Below, one piece after another: positions 10,064 through 20,451 of a stretch of 64,000 nt of DNA. The notes beneath the pieces are model-generated. The model was not told where the DNA came from and did no database searches. It worked only from the letters and a program-made list of their open reading frames with translations. Both the position numbers and the translations under genes were made by a program. The DNA is from an uncultured Rhizobiaceae bacterium. Lineage in GTDB: Bacteria; Pseudomonadota; Alphaproteobacteria; Rhizobiales; Rhizobiaceae. Numbering within the stretch: position 1 is the first letter of the stretch; every line of letters starts with the position of its first letter. Location: positions 1-64,000 of the forward strand of contig CATQIJ010000012.1 of the NCBI GenBank assembly GCA_958296345.1, read 5' to 3'.

Positions 10064-10091
10064 AAAAGCCGAGGGTTTAACCTCGGCTTTT
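10064..10091. terminator. Rho-independent terminator, bidirectional
   Basis: AAAAGCCGAGG, a 6-nt loop, then CCTCGGCTTTT: a perfect 11-bp stem with A tract on one side and T tract on the other. It lies between ilvA (ending 10054, forward) and the histidine kinase (ending 10113, reverse), so it can serve both. Confidence 0.92.
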
Positions 10092-10112
10092 CTTGTTGTT
10101 TTCATTTCAATG

Positions 10113-13100
10113 TTATTTTGAAATTGTATTGCCTAAATTGACTTTTAACCACTGTTCTATTTTCAAACTCAGTTTGTTTGGTGAAATAGGTTTTGATAAG
10201 TAATCATCCATACCAGCATCAATACACGCCTCCATGTCGCCTTTTAGTGCATGGGCTGTAACACCAACAATTGGCGTGCGGATCATGTCGTTTTCACATT
10301 CATATTTTCGAATTGCAGTTGTTGCTTCTTTACCATTCATTTCTGGCATTGAGACATCCATCAATATAAGACGTGGTTTTTGCACCTTATAAGATGCAAA
10401 AGCTAGGCGGCCGTTCTCTACAATTTTGAAGTTTAATCCGGTCTCTTCCAAGATTTAGCGGAAGACGATTTGATTTACTTCATTATCCTCCGCAACAAGG
10501 ATATCTAATTCTTGATTGCCTGTGATTACAGTATTGTTTTGTTGCGATGCCGGAAATGAAATGTTGTCTTGATTGATTATTGGTTTAGCGGTGAGATTAT
10601 TAATGCTACGCGTTTTTACATCCGCACGTTTATTTGCAATAACCTGTAAGGCTGTTTCTAGCAGTATTGATGATCTTGTTGGCTTTGTAAGGTTTGCTTC
10701 TGCACCAAGTTTTTGGAGTCTTTGATTGGTCTGAGAACTATCGACTGACGTTAACATAACAACAGGAATGTCTTTTAGTGTTTCATCACTGCGCATCGTT
10801 TCAAGAACTTCTTCGCCACTCATGTCAGGCATTTGATAATCTAAGATAACTAAATCAAGTTCCATACCATTTGCTATTACTGCCCGCATCACTTCTAACC
10901 CTTGTGGGCCAGTACTTGCTGATGCGCCATCAAAGTTCCAAGCTGCCATTTGTTCTGCAAGTATAGAGCGATTGACTTGATTATCATCAATCACAAGAAT
11001 GCGTGCACCAGTCATGTCACCAGGAACTACATGCTTGTCTTCGTCCTGACTATGAATAGGAAGATCTGCTGTAAACCAGAAGGTCGTTCCTTTGCCCACT
11101 TCACTTTCAACGCCAATATCTCCGCCCATTAATTCTACTAGGGAAGATGAAATTGAAAGACCAAGGCCTGTGCCTTCGTGCTTGCGCGTAGCTGATGTGT
11201 CTACCTGACTGAATTTCTGGAATACTTGCGAACATTTTTCTTCTGGTATGCCAATGCCGGTATCTTCTATAGAGAATCTTAAGTTTGCTATATCTGAAGT
11301 GATTTTTCCTGTCTTGCTCTCGATGTTTACAAAGACATGACCTTTTTCTGTAAATTTAACAGCGTTACCAAGAAGGTTAGTTACAATTTGACGAATACGG
11401 CAACATCACCAATCATCATTTTAGGTAACAGGGTCAACGCTAACGATTAATTCTAAGTCTTTTTCAGCAACTTTTGAGGATACAAGCGTAGCAACATCTT
11501 CTATGGCTTCAGCTAAATTAAATGGAGCTGGGTCCAGTTCCATTTGTCCTGCATCGATTTTTGAGAAATCAAGAATATCGTTGATGATGGTCAGTAGCGA
11601 AGCACCAGATTTTACAATAACATCCGTAAACATTTTTTGCTTTGCATCTAGTTCAGTCGACGCTAAAAGCTCCGCCATGCCCATTACACCGTTCATTGGC
11701 GTTCTGATTTCATGGGACATATTAGCTAGGAATTCAGATTTTGCACGTTCAGCTGACTCGGCTTGTTTCTGAGAACTCTCTAGCTCAATTGCACGTTTTC
11801 GCTCTTCTGTTACATCAGTATATACTGATACCATGCCGCCGTTCTTTCGAGGTAGAATTTGTGATACAACTATCCTGCCATCAGGAAGTATGCGTTCTAG
11901 AGAGAAAAACTCTCCGCGATTGCACATGTCTTCGGATAACTTAAGTTGCTCTTCTACGTCTAGATCACCCTGATCGCCTCTTTCTAGAAGGAATCTTGCA
12001 AACTCTTTTAATGAACTGCCTGGACTAATTAAGCTTTCAGGAACATCCAATATCTTAGAAAGGTCTAAGCTGGCACGTTGAATATAATCTTGATCATGTA
12101 TCAATAACCCCTGTGGCATCGCATCAATAGCTTCATCTAGCAAAATCGAAGTTTCTTCATTTTCAAGATGAGCAGCTGCGAGTTCTAATTCATGGTTTTT
12201 TATATTTGTTATGTCGCGACCTGAGCCTAGGTAACCTTCAAAATTACCTTCTCTGCTAAAAACAGGGTTTGCACTGACAGAAAGCCAAGCTGTCTTACCA
12301 TCTTTTTCTCTGGAATGGATAAAGTTACGGAATGGTCTATGAGCATCTAAATCATCCAAATGGTTTTGGAATGCCTTAAGATCTATTCCTGGTGGTGGAG
12401 ACCCTTTACGAGTTGTGCCAAGTAGTTTTTCTGGAGCAACACCCGTCACAGCTTCAAAAGATTCTGAAAAATAACAGAACTCAAGATCAGAATTCATTTC
12501 CCAGAACCAGTCAGTGTTTGTTTCCGCAAATGCTTTAAAACGCTCTTTGCTTTGTTCGTTTTCGTTAAGTGCAGATTCTAATTCTATTTTGGCTGTGTTT
12601 ATTTCATTTTCACGGTCTTTAATTGATGAGATGTCTGTAAAAGTAAGAGTTAAGCTATTATCATCATTGTTTGGAACGCCATCAACACGAATTGTTTTGC
12701 CGCTCCTAGTTTGACGCTCTAACTGATATGGAATTCCAATAGAAACAACATCAATATGTTTGTTGACGAAGTCTTCGCCTTCTTGCTCAGTTCCATAATG
12801 ACCACCATTAGCTTACAAGTTCAGGAAATTTTTCAAAAGTCTGCTCTTCAAAAAGAATGTCATCTGATAGTTCAAGCATTTCAAACGCTTGTTTGTTATA
12901 AAAAATAACTTTTCCATTCTCAAACATTATGATGCCTTGAGCGATGGCATTAGCAATTTTTGATTGACGTACTAGAGATGCTTCGCTCTCGGCACGAGCG
13001 GCCTCAAGTTCTATCTCGCGGTTTTTAATATCTGTGATGTCCGTAAAGGTAATCGTAAGGCCACCAATATTGTTGGCTACACGATCAACCATTAAAATAA

Positions 13101-13898
13101 GGCCATTAGCACCTTTGCGTTCTACAGTTTTAGTTAAGTTTTTGGTAAAATTAGCATTGAGCTTTTGTATGTATTTTTCTGCTGCTGCAGGATTGCCAAG
13201 ATCTCCTCGATCAGCCTGATATTTGAAGAAAGGTTCCCAAGGTTTGCCAATGGCCATTAATTCGTCTGGAACGTCCAGCATTTTCATTGCCTTTGGGTTG
13301 AAAAACTCAATGTTTTCTTCTCCCAAAACAAGTAAGCCCTGACGGCTGGCATTAGTTGTTTCTGAAAAAAGTTGTGAGGCTTCTTCAATTTCTTTCTCAC
13401 GATTCTTTAGTTTAGTAATATCAGTTCTTATGCCAACTAGGTCACCAAATTTAGTGTGCTTGTCACGTTGCAGTATCCACCGATTATCATGAGTTTAAAT
13501 GTTTTTTCATGACCAGCTTCATTCTTCCGCTTTTCAATGAGGTCATCAACGAATTCTTCTTCTTTGCCTTTGATGCCTGGAATTATTCCAGATTTGGCGA
13601 TGTTGATCATCATTTCCTTGAAAGTAACACCAGGAATAATAAATTTTTGTGCTTCACCAAATGAATTGAGTTGTGCTTCGTTGCAGAGAACTAATTTGTC
13701 TTGTTTGTCAAAAATAAGGAAGCCGTCATCCAGTGCATCAAAGGCAATTTTAAATCTTTCTTGAATATCGGTTGTTTCTGACTTTGCTAAGGCAAGTGAT
13801 TCGTGCATGCTTGTAAGGCTGTTCAGCAACTCTTGAATTGCTTTCGGATTGTTGGCTAACACATTGATGTCAATGTCATAATCGTTACTTTTAGTCAT
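10113..13898 (-). pseudogene. Cytosolic multi-PAS hybrid sensor histidine kinase, several lesions
   Basis: Reconstructed product of about 1260 aa beginning at ATG 13898. Order: N-terminal helical region, several PAS-type sensor domains (including one with LGSGRDITNI and others with FTDITDIK repeats), HisKA domain with H-box ANMSHEIRTPMNG, HATPase with DTGIGIPEEK and GTGLGLSIS, then two receiver domains (VILDYQMPDMSG and LILMDVSMPEMNG). No membrane segment is apparent. The frame is broken near 13485 (one base short), near 12810 (one base extra), near 11421 and near 11400 (one G short). At 10455-10457 there is an in-frame TAA where the family usually has Gln (NQIVF-x-QIL). The parts belong to one gene, not separate genes. 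Its signal and output are unknown. Confidence 0.82.
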
Positions 13899-14033
13899 TT
13901 TACCTTGGAGCCCCTATCCTGAGTTTGCCTACTCTAAATAAACCTAGCCAATAATTAATAATCTGTTATTCATAATAAATGGTTTATTTTAACAGTTTTG
14001 GGCTGTTAGAATTAATTTCAAATGGGGGATGAA

Positions 14034-14462
14034 ATGATTGTAATTGATAAAATTAAAAGCTGGCTTGATACGGATAAGTCTGTTCGAAAAGTTGCCGAGG
14101 ATTTGCAACTAACGAGCGAGCTAATCTTACTTGTTAGGATGATGTTTGCTGATGGTACTTTACGCCCAGAGGAATTGGAAAATTTTAAACGTATCTGCAA
14201 AATTGCTTTTGATATACCAGAAGAAGATGTGCCTAAGGTTATTGAGTACCTACAAGACTTTGGTTATGAGACCAGTATTGATGATGCTGTTGCCATGTTT
14301 GCTGAGCTTGAATGGGAGCGCAAGAAAACCTTACTTGTGCATTTATTATCTATTGCTAAGTCAGATAATGTCATTCACGCAGAAGAAGCTGAGTTAATTC
14401 GTAAGACATCTGCGCTTATGGGAGTAAGTGCAGAAGAAATTGCTAAGCTTCGCGAGGGCTAG
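14034..14462 (+). CDS. TerB-like (tellurite resistance) domain protein
   Basis: A 142-aa soluble, helical, acidic protein with the TerB fold pattern: a first helical repeat with MMFADGTLRPEELENF and a second with SIAKSDNVIHAEEAELI, the paired acidic motifs that resemble metal-binding TerB sites. An upstream in-frame ATG at 14022 is possible, but the one at 14034 has GGGGGATGA directly before it at useful distance. It is divergent from the histidine kinase with a 120-bp gap. Function in this family is poorly defined; tellurite resistance itself should not be assumed. Confidence 0.75.
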   Translation: MIVIDKIKSWLDTDKSVRKVAEDLQLTSELILLVRMMFADGTLRPEELENFKRICKIAFDIPEEDVPKVIEYLQDFGYETSIDDAVAMFAELEWERKKTLLVHLLSIAKSDNVIHAEEAELIRKTSALMGVSAEEIAKLREG

Positions 14463-14713
14463 CCTTTAATCAAGGTGTCGTAATTATTGTGGCTGGTGAC
14501 GGGAAACTGTTTGACCCATGCGATTCTTATGCTTATCTTGATTTTCAATTGATGATGCCACAATATTTGGCTGAGAAAGACTCTGGTGCGGTTGACCCAA
14601 ATAGGGAACTAAAACAGAAATCATCCTAGATAGTAGCTTTATAATTAGTACGGCTGCTGCTTTCTCATTTCTAATTTTGATATGCATATCGCCTAGTTAC
14701 AATGGAGCAGTTT
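14463..14713. other. Intergenic region before the main cobalamin cluster
   Basis: About 250 bp without a convincing gene, presumably holding the promoter for DUF6732-cbiX-cobH and onward. I looked for the conserved B12-box (AGCCAGGAGACC type) and GCCACTG segments of a cobalamin riboswitch on both strands and did not find them. A 50-codon forward frame from about 14477 to 14629 is open but has no ATG. Confidence 0.5.
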
Positions 14714-14944
14714 ATGTTGCGTACATTAATGATTTTTAGCGGCGTCTTTTGGGCGTCTCCAGCTTTTGCTCATTTAGGGCATGTTGGTGAACTTGCTGGT
14801 CATGCCCATTGGGTTGGGCTTGGAGCTGTCGTGGTTGCAGGGGCACTCGCTGCTGCAATTGGAAAGCTGAGCGATAAGGTCTGCGAAGAAGATGAGAACG
14901 AAGAAGAGTTGGAGCTTGGTGAAGAAGCTCCGGTAGAGGGATAA
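14714..14944 (+). CDS. Small His-containing periplasmic/membrane protein, DUF6732-like
   Basis: A 76-aa protein with a cleavable-looking signal peptide ending ASPAFA, then a short His-rich motif (HLGHVGELAGHAHW), a hydrophobic segment (VGLGAVVVAGALAAAIG) and an acidic tail. This architecture matches the small DUF6732 proteins I know from alphaproteobacterial cobalamin loci. The start at 14714 is favoured over 14702 because GGAG lies 6 nt before it. It is 5 bp upstream of cbiX, so the two are very likely co-transcribed. The motif suggests metal binding, perhaps cobalt, but this is inference. Confidence 0.7.
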   Translation: MLRTLMIFSGVFWASPAFAHLGHVGELAGHAHWVGLGAVVVAGALAAAIGKLSDKVCEEDENEEELELGEEAPVEG

Positions 14945-14949
14945 TTAGC

Positions 14950-16062
14950 ATGGCAGAAAAACTTGGGATCATGGTTTGTGGTCATGGTAGCCGCAATCAA
15001 AATGCAGCAAAAGAATTTTCAAAAGTGGCTAAAGGTTTGAAAGAGCTTTTTCCGACAACACCCGTTGAATATGGTTATTTGGAATTTTGTAATCCTGTTA
15101 TTCACTCAGGTTTAGATAGTCTGCGTGACCAAGGTGTTACTAAAGTTCTTGCGGTGCCGGGTATGTTGTTTGCTGCGGGGCACGCGAAAAATGATATCCC
15201 ATCTGTGCTTAATACGTATGCAGCTCAAAATCCAGAAATGGAAGTAGTGTATGGCCGTGAGCTCGGAGTCGATTTAAAAATGATCCGTGCTGCCGCAGAA
15301 CGTATTCAAGAGGCAATCGATGCTTGTGAAACAGAAGTAGCACCTGAAGAAACATTATTGATGGTTGTAGGCCGTGGATCATCAGATCCTGATGCTAACT
15401 CCAATGTTTCAAAAGTAATGCGCATGGTCTGGGAAGGTATGGGTTTTGGTTGGGGTGAGACTTGTTATTCTGGTGTAACTTTTCCGCTTGTAGAACCGGG
15501 CCTCGAACATGCAGCTAAACTTGGCTATAAGCGTATTGTTATTTTTCCGTATTTCTTGTTCACGGGCGTTTTAATCAAACGTATTTATTCATATACAGAT
15601 CAAGTTGCAGAGCGCCATCCTGATATTGAATTTGTTAAGGCTGGTTACTTAAACGATCACCCACTTGTGCTTCAAACATTCCGCGATCGTGTAAATGAAA
15701 TCGTTGAAGGCACGGCAGTGATGAACTGTCAGATGTGTAAGTATCGTGACCAAGTGCTTGGATTTGAAGACCAAGTTGGTTTGGCGCAAGAAAGTCACCA
15801 TCACCACGTTGAAGGCATTGGCGGTGGGTTAGAAAACTGCCCATGTAAGGGCGATTGCGATGCTTCATGTCGAGAAGAAGAGTTTTGTAAAAAGCATGAT
15901 CTTCCGTGGACGCCGTTACATACGCATGACCACGCACATGATCATAGCCATGATGACGGTCATTCTCACGACCACGATCATTCACATGAGGACGATCATC
16001 ACCACCACCCATATCCACATGCCGGCCACCCTCATGGTCCAAACAGCATGAAGAAGAAGTAG
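14950..16062 (+). CDS. cbiX: Sirohydrochlorin cobaltochelatase CbiX (long form, His-rich tail)
   Basis: Class II chelatase that inserts Co2+ into sirohydrochlorin. Two CbiX repeats are visible: the first starts CGHGSRN near residue 11 with the metal-binding His, the second has VVGRGSSDPDAN and IFPYFLFTGVL. A MxCxxC motif (M258, C260, C263) matches the iron-sulfur site reported in long CbiX proteins, and further Cys pairs follow (CPCKGDCDASC). The last ~45 residues form an extreme His/Asp-rich tail. It lies 9 bp upstream of cobH. The pairing with cobH and CbiG/CbiD indicates early cobalt insertion; a sirohydrochlorin ferrochelatase role is less likely. Confidence 0.92.
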   Translation: MAEKLGIMVCGHGSRNQNAAKEFSKVAKGLKELFPTTPVEYGYLEFCNPVIHSGLDSLRDQGVTKVLAVPGMLFAAGHAKNDIPSVLNTYAAQNPEMEVVYGRELGVDLKMIRAAAERIQEAIDACETEVAPEETLLMVVGRGSSDPDANSNVSKVMRMVWEGMGFGWGETCYSGVTFPLVEPGLEHAAKLGYKRIVIFPYFLFTGVLIKRIYSYTDQVAERHPDIEFVKAGYLNDHPLVLQTFRDRVNEIVEGTAVMNCQMCKYRDQVLGFEDQVGLAQESHHHHVEGIGGGLENCPCKGDCDASCREEEFCKKHDLPWTPLHTHDHAHDHSHDDGHSHDHDHSHEDDHHHHPYPHAGHPHGPNSMKKK

Positions 16063-16071
16063 GTTACGCAA

Positions 16072-16704
16072 ATGAGCGTAGCAGATTACATTAAAGACCC
16101 TGCGGAGATTTATCGTCAATCGTTTGCCACGGTTGAGCATGAAGCCATGCTTGATGAATTACCGCAAGAGATGCGACCAATCGTGACGAGGCTCATTCAC
16201 TCATGTGGGATGATAGATGTAATTGATGATTTAGAGTTTTCACAAAATCCTGTTGAAGCAGGGAAGAAAGCTTTGGCTGATGGTAAGCAGATTTATACGG
16301 ATGTGGAAATGGTGAAGGCTGGCATTATTGAAAGGTTTTTACCTGCTAATAATTCTCTTATCTGCACGTTGAATAATGCCCAAGTACCTGATCATGCCAA
16401 AGAGATTGGCAATACTCGCTCTGCGGCAGCAGTAGATTTTTGGAATCAACTTGAAGGTTCAGTAGTCGTGATAGGTAATGCACCGACTGCATTATTTCGT
16501 TTGTTGGAGCGTATTGAAGAAGGTGCTCCAAAACCAGCTTTAGTGATAGGTATTCCTGTTGGCTTTATCGGAGCAGTGGAGTCAAAACAATCACTTAGCA
16601 ATAATACTTCAAGCTTGGAATTCATTACCGTTCATGGACGACGGGGCGGCTCTGCCATGGCTTCAAGCGTAATTAATGCTCTATGTGTTGGAGCAAGTGC
16701 ATGA
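16072..16704 (+). CDS. cobH: Precorrin-8X methylmutase
   Basis: Moves the C11 methyl group to C12, giving hydrogenobyrinic or cobyrinic acid (CobH/CbiC). At 210 aa it has normal length, with the catalytic His at residue 43 in RLIHSCGM, the TDVEMVKAGI block, and C-terminal GFIGAVESK and HGRRGGSAMA motifs. Its TGA stop overlaps the cobL ATG as ATGA at 16701-16704. An early-insertion pathway would use it as CbiC on a cobalt-containing substrate. Confidence 0.95.
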   Translation: MSVADYIKDPAEIYRQSFATVEHEAMLDELPQEMRPIVTRLIHSCGMIDVIDDLEFSQNPVEAGKKALADGKQIYTDVEMVKAGIIERFLPANNSLICTLNNAQVPDHAKEIGNTRSAAAVDFWNQLEGSVVVIGNAPTALFRLLERIEEGAPKPALVIGIPVGFIGAVESKQSLSNNTSSLEFITVHGRRGGSAMASSVINALCVGASA

Positions 16705-17900
16705 GTGTTTGGCTTGATATTATAGGCATTGGTGAAGATGGTGTTGATGGGCTTTCCAAGTCCGCGCTTGATAAACTATCTCAAGCTGAAGTGATTGTTG
16801 GCGGAGATCGTCATCATACGCTTGCACCAAATGATACAGCAAAACGGATTGCTTGGCCTTCGCCTTTTAATGCAATGATTGATGATATTAAATCTCATAA
16901 AGGTAAGCAGATTGTTGTGCTCGTAACTGGGGATCCTCTTTGGTATTCCGTTGGTGCTCGCATCCTTAAAGCTATCCCAAAAGAAGAAGTTTGTTTCCAT
17001 CCTCAGCTTTCTGCTTTTCAGTGGGCGTCTTCTCGTATGGGATGGAGCTTGGCTGATCTTGAAACGCTTACTATCCATGGTCGTGCGGATAGTCAGATTT
17101 TACCGCATCTAGCACCTAATGTTCGTATGCTAGTTTTAACGCAAAATGCTGACAGTCCAATTGCTGTTTCTAAACTTTTAACCGAGCGTAGATTTGGCGA
17201 AAGTAAAATCACTGTATTGGCTGCTATGGGCGGTGGGCGTGAACAACGTTTTGATGGGGTTGCGAAAAACTGGGTGCACGAAGTTCCTGATTTCCATACT
17301 TTGGCAATTGAGTGTAAAGCTGGCGAAGATGCAAAGTGGTGTTCACGTGTTGGTGGTCTGCCAGATGATGCGTTTTTCCACGATGGGCAAATGACGAAAT
17401 GCATTGTGCGTTCATCAACACTTTCTGCACTTGCACCTTACCCGGATGCATTGCTTTGGGATGTAGGCGCTGGCTGCGGTTCTATCGCGATTGAATGGAT
17501 GCGTGCTGCACGTGGTGCAAGAGCAATTGCGATTGAACCAAATGATAAGCGTATTGGGATGATACGTAAAAATGCAATTCAACTTGGTGTTGAAAAAATT
17601 CAAGTCGTTGAAGGTAAAGCACCAAGTGCGTTGGCCGAATTAGAACAACCTGACGCCATTTTTATTGGTGGTGGTTTAACAAGCGATGAAACATTTGATG
17701 TTTGCTGGAAAGCCTTGCGTAAAGGCGGGCGGTTGGTTGCTAATGCCGTTACGATTGAAAGCGAAACCAAACTTTTTCAATTGTATGAAAAACATGGTGG
17801 CGACTTATCGCGGATTAGCGTACAGCAAGCAGAACCTGTAGGGCACTTTATGGGGTGGAAACCTTTTATGCCAGTAACGCAATGGATGGTTGTTAAATGA
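16701..17900 (+). CDS. cobL: Precorrin-6Y C5,15-methyltransferase (decarboxylating)
   Basis: Fused CbiE-CbiT enzyme that methylates C5 and C15 and decarboxylates the C12 acetate. The N-terminal CbiE-type tetrapyrrole methylase (about residues 1-200, VLVTGDPLWYSVG) is followed by a CbiT SAM-methyltransferase domain with DVGAGCGSIAIEW. The start at 16701 was chosen over the in-frame codon at 16683 because it gives an ATGA overlap with cobH and the conserved N-terminus WLDIIGIGEDG. Its stop forms another ATGA overlap with cobI. Confidence 0.95.
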   Translation: MSVWLDIIGIGEDGVDGLSKSALDKLSQAEVIVGGDRHHTLAPNDTAKRIAWPSPFNAMIDDIKSHKGKQIVVLVTGDPLWYSVGARILKAIPKEEVCFHPQLSAFQWASSRMGWSLADLETLTIHGRADSQILPHLAPNVRMLVLTQNADSPIAVSKLLTERRFGESKITVLAAMGGGREQRFDGVAKNWVHEVPDFHTLAIECKAGEDAKWCSRVGGLPDDAFFHDGQMTKCIVRSSTLSALAPYPDALLWDVGAGCGSIAIEWMRAARGARAIAIEPNDKRIGMIRKNAIQLGVEKIQVVEGKAPSALAELEQPDAIFIGGGLTSDETFDVCWKALRKGGRLVANAVTIESETKLFQLYEKHGGDLSRISVQQAEPVGHFMGWKPFMPVTQWMVVK

Positions 17901-18637
17901 GTGGAACATTATATGGCATTGGCGTTGGTCCAGGTGATCCCGAGCTTATTACGCTAAAAGCACATCGTATTTTGCAGAGCTGTTCAGTGGTTGCTTATCC
18001 TGCACCTGATGATGGGGATAGTTTCGCCCGCTCCATCGTTGCTGATTATATATCGTCTGAACAAAAAGAAATTCCAATTGTTATTCCAATGCGCGTTGAG
18101 CGCTTTCCTGCGGCAAATGTATATGATGAAAAAGCCTCGGAAATTGCAGTGCATCTAAACGCAGGTGAAGATGTTGTCGTGCTTTGTGAAGGGGACCCAT
18201 TTTTCTATGGGTCATTTATGTATTTGTTTGAGCGGTTGTCTGGTGATTTCAAGTGTGAAATTGTACCAGGGATTTCATCTCTCATGGCTTCTGCTGCTGC
18301 ACTTCAAAGACCACTTGCGGCACGCAATGATGTGCTGACGATTACACCAGCACCGTTACCAGACGAAGTTTTGCTTGAGCGCTTTAAGTCTGGCGATGCG
18401 ATTGCTATCATCAAAATTGGACGCCATTTTGCCCGTGTTAGAAAGTTGATTGAAGAAGCTGGGTTAATGCATCGTGCGGGATACCTAGAGCGCGTTTCAC
18501 TTGGTAATCAAAAGGTTATGCCCTTGTCAGAAGTGGGCGAAGATAAAGCGCCATATTTTTCTATGATCTTGATTTATAAGGGTGCAGAAGATTGGATAAA
18601 AGGGCTTGAAATGCCGAATATGGAGGGGAAGCAATGA
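17897..18637 (+). CDS. cobI: Precorrin-2 C20-methyltransferase
   Basis: SAM-dependent tetrapyrrole methylase (CobI/CbiL) acting at C20. The N-terminus LYGIGVGPGDPELIT is the family signature and CEGDPFFYGSFMYLF with VPGISSLMASAA are the second and third conserved blocks. The 246-aa length is normal. ATGA overlaps join it to cobL before and cbiG-cobJ after. Whether the natural substrate is precorrin-2 or cobalt-factor II cannot be told from sequence; CbiX upstream favours the cobalt form. Confidence 0.94.
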   Translation: MSGTLYGIGVGPGDPELITLKAHRILQSCSVVAYPAPDDGDSFARSIVADYISSEQKEIPIVIPMRVERFPAANVYDEKASEIAVHLNAGEDVVVLCEGDPFFYGSFMYLFERLSGDFKCEIVPGISSLMASAAALQRPLAARNDVLTITPAPLPDEVLLERFKSGDAIAIIKIGRHFARVRKLIEEAGLMHRAGYLERVSLGNQKVMPLSEVGEDKAPYFSMILIYKGAEDWIKGLEMPNMEGKQ

Positions 18638-20451
18638 TACCCAATATTATTATTCTTTCTGATCGCGCTTTTGACGTTGCTGCTAAAATAAAAAAAGAAA
18701 TTGGCGGGACGATTCAAGGACTTGAAGGGCGTTGTTCTAAGTCTGATTCAAGCTTCTCTGATGTGCGTTTGCATTTGCAATCTTGTTTTAAGGGCGGCGA
18801 ACCGGTTATCGCCATTATGGCTTCTGGCGCGATCATCCGATTGTTGTCAGATGTCTTAGTTGATAAACATTCTGAACCACCCGTTTTGGCAATTGCAGAA
18901 GATTCATCGTCTGTCGTACCACTTTTGGGTGGGCATCATGGGGCAAATGAATTAGCAAAACAATTGGCTGACGCTCTTCAATCTCATGCAGCTATTACAA
19001 CAGCAGGTGATCTGCGTTTTGGTTTGGCGCTTGATAATCCGCCTGAGGGATGGACACTCGTTAATCCAGAAAATGCAAAGCCAGTTATGGCCGCACTTCT
19101 TGGCGGCGAAGATGTTCGCCTACAGGGGCGATATCTTAATGCCGCAAAATGGTTGATGGAAAGTAATCTTCCGCTTGATGATGATGGTGAGTGTGTCATT
19201 AGCATTGCAGAGCTTGAACGTGAATATTCGCCGTTTGAACTTATGTTTCATCCAAAGCGACATGTAATTGGTGTTGGTTGCGAGCGTGATACATCACCTC
19301 AAGAAGTGATTGATTTAATCGATAAAGTCCTAAGTGAAAATGCCATTCCAAAAACTTGCATTGCAGGAATTGCTTCAATTGATTTGAAATCTGATGAAGC
19401 GGCAATTCAAGCCGCAGTTAAAGTTTTAAATGTACCTGTGCGGTTTTATACAGCGGCGGTTTTGGAAGAAGAAACGCCTCGCTTAGTCCACCCTTCTGAG
19501 GTGGTTTTCGCAGAAGTAGGCTGTCATGGCGTGTCAGAAGGTGCAGCACTGGCGAGTGTTGGAAAAGATGGCGAACTGATAATTCCAAAAGTAAAATCAA
19601 AAAGGGCTACCGTTGCTGTTGCGCGAAGTCAGGAGGTCGTAGAAATGAGTGAATTGGGGCGTAGCCAAGGACGGTTGTTCGTGGTGGGAATTGGACCTGG
19701 TCAAGAAGCATGGCGTTCGCCAGAAGTGACCCGTATGGTTCAGGAATCAACTGATCTTGTTGGTTATTCACTTTATCTGGATATCATCTCGGAAATTTCT
19801 GAGGGTAAGACACGCCATGATTTTGATCTTGGAAAAGAAGAAGATCGTGTGCGTCATGCTATGGAACTCGCAGGTGAGGGCAAGGATGTAGCGCTTGTTT
19901 GTTCAGGGGACGCTGGTATTTATGCCATGGCAACTTTGGTGTTTGAGCTTTTGGCAGATGGCGGTCTAACAGATGCCGCTTCGAGGATCGCGATTGAAGT
20001 TTCTCCAGGTATCTCAGCTTTGCAAGCAGCGGCAGCGCGTGCTGGCGCACCGCTCGGGCATGACTTTTGTACGATTTCGCTATCTGATTTGCTCACCCCT
20101 TGGGAAGCTATTCAGATGCGAGTAAAGGCTGCTGCCGAAGGTGATTTCGTAATTGCATTTTATAACCCAGTTTCAAAACGCCGCCGTACGCAACTTGAAT
20201 ATGCAAAGGGTGTTTTGCTTGAACATCGTCCTGATAATACTCCCGTAATTCTTGCCACCAATCTGGGGCGCGAAGGCGAGTTGGTACGCGTAGTGCCGCT
20301 TGTGGAATTAGATATTAATGAAGTGGATATGTTGACGGTTGTGATTGTCGGTTCATCTGAAACAACAACGGTGGATACAGGCGATGGCAAGACTTGGGTC
20401 TACACCCCGCGCGGTTATTCCGCCAAAGAAGGAACTGGAATAAAAGTATGA
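18634..20451 (+). CDS. cobJ: Fused CbiG (cobalt-precorrin-5A hydrolase) and CobJ (precorrin-3B C17-methyltransferase)
   Basis: A 605-aa two-enzyme fusion. Residues 1 to about 330 match CbiG in full: an N-terminal domain (IAIMASGAIIRLL, LLGGHHGANELA) and a CobE-like C-terminal domain (VIGVGCERDTS). From about 346 onward is a CobJ/CbiH methylase (FVVGIGPGQEAW, SGDAGIYAM, VSPGISALQAAAARAGAPLGHDF). CbiG opens the delta-lactone and releases acetaldehyde in the early-cobalt route, while CobJ contracts the ring with C17 methylation. ATGA overlaps on both sides couple it to cobI and cobM. Such CbiG/CobE-CobJ fusions are known in alphaproteobacteria. Confidence 0.92.
   Translation: MIPNIIILSDRAFDVAAKIKKEIGGTIQGLEGRCSKSDSSFSDVRLHLQSCFKGGEPVIAIMASGAIIRLLSDVLVDKHSEPPVLAIAEDSSSVVPLLGGHHGANELAKQLADALQSHAAITTAGDLRFGLALDNPPEGWTLVNPENAKPVMAALLGGEDVRLQGRYLNAAKWLMESNLPLDDDGECVISIAELEREYSPFELMFHPKRHVIGVGCERDTSPQEVIDLIDKVLSENAIPKTCIAGIASIDLKSDEAAIQAAVKVLNVPVRFYTAAVLEEETPRLVHPSEVVFAEVGCHGVSEGAALASVGKDGELIIPKVKSKRATVAVARSQEVVEMSELGRSQGRLFVVGIGPGQEAWRSPEVTRMVQESTDLVGYSLYLDIISEISEGKTRHDFDLGKEEDRVRHAMELAGEGKDVALVCSGDAGIYAMATLVFELLADGGLTDAASRIAIEVSPGISALQAAAARAGAPLGHDFCTISLSDLLTPWEAIQMRVKAAAEGDFVIAFYNPVSKRRRTQLEYAKGVLLEHRPDNTPVILATNLGREGELVRVVPLVELDINEVDMLTVVIVGSSETTTVDTGDGKTWVYTPRGYSAKEGTGIKV

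Noticed and set aside
10113-13898. Several separate sensor and regulator genes
   Set aside because: The fragments align end to end as one kinase once single-base shifts and one stop are corrected, and none has a good start of its own.
14484-14687. Reverse-strand 67-aa frame before DUF6732
   Set aside because: No ribosome-binding site, no recognisable domain, and a composition typical of chance frames.
14463-14713. Cobalamin riboswitch upstream of the main cob cluster
   Set aside because: The B12-box and GCCACTG-type core segments were not found on either strand there, nor in the cbiD-cobA or cobT-EamA gaps.
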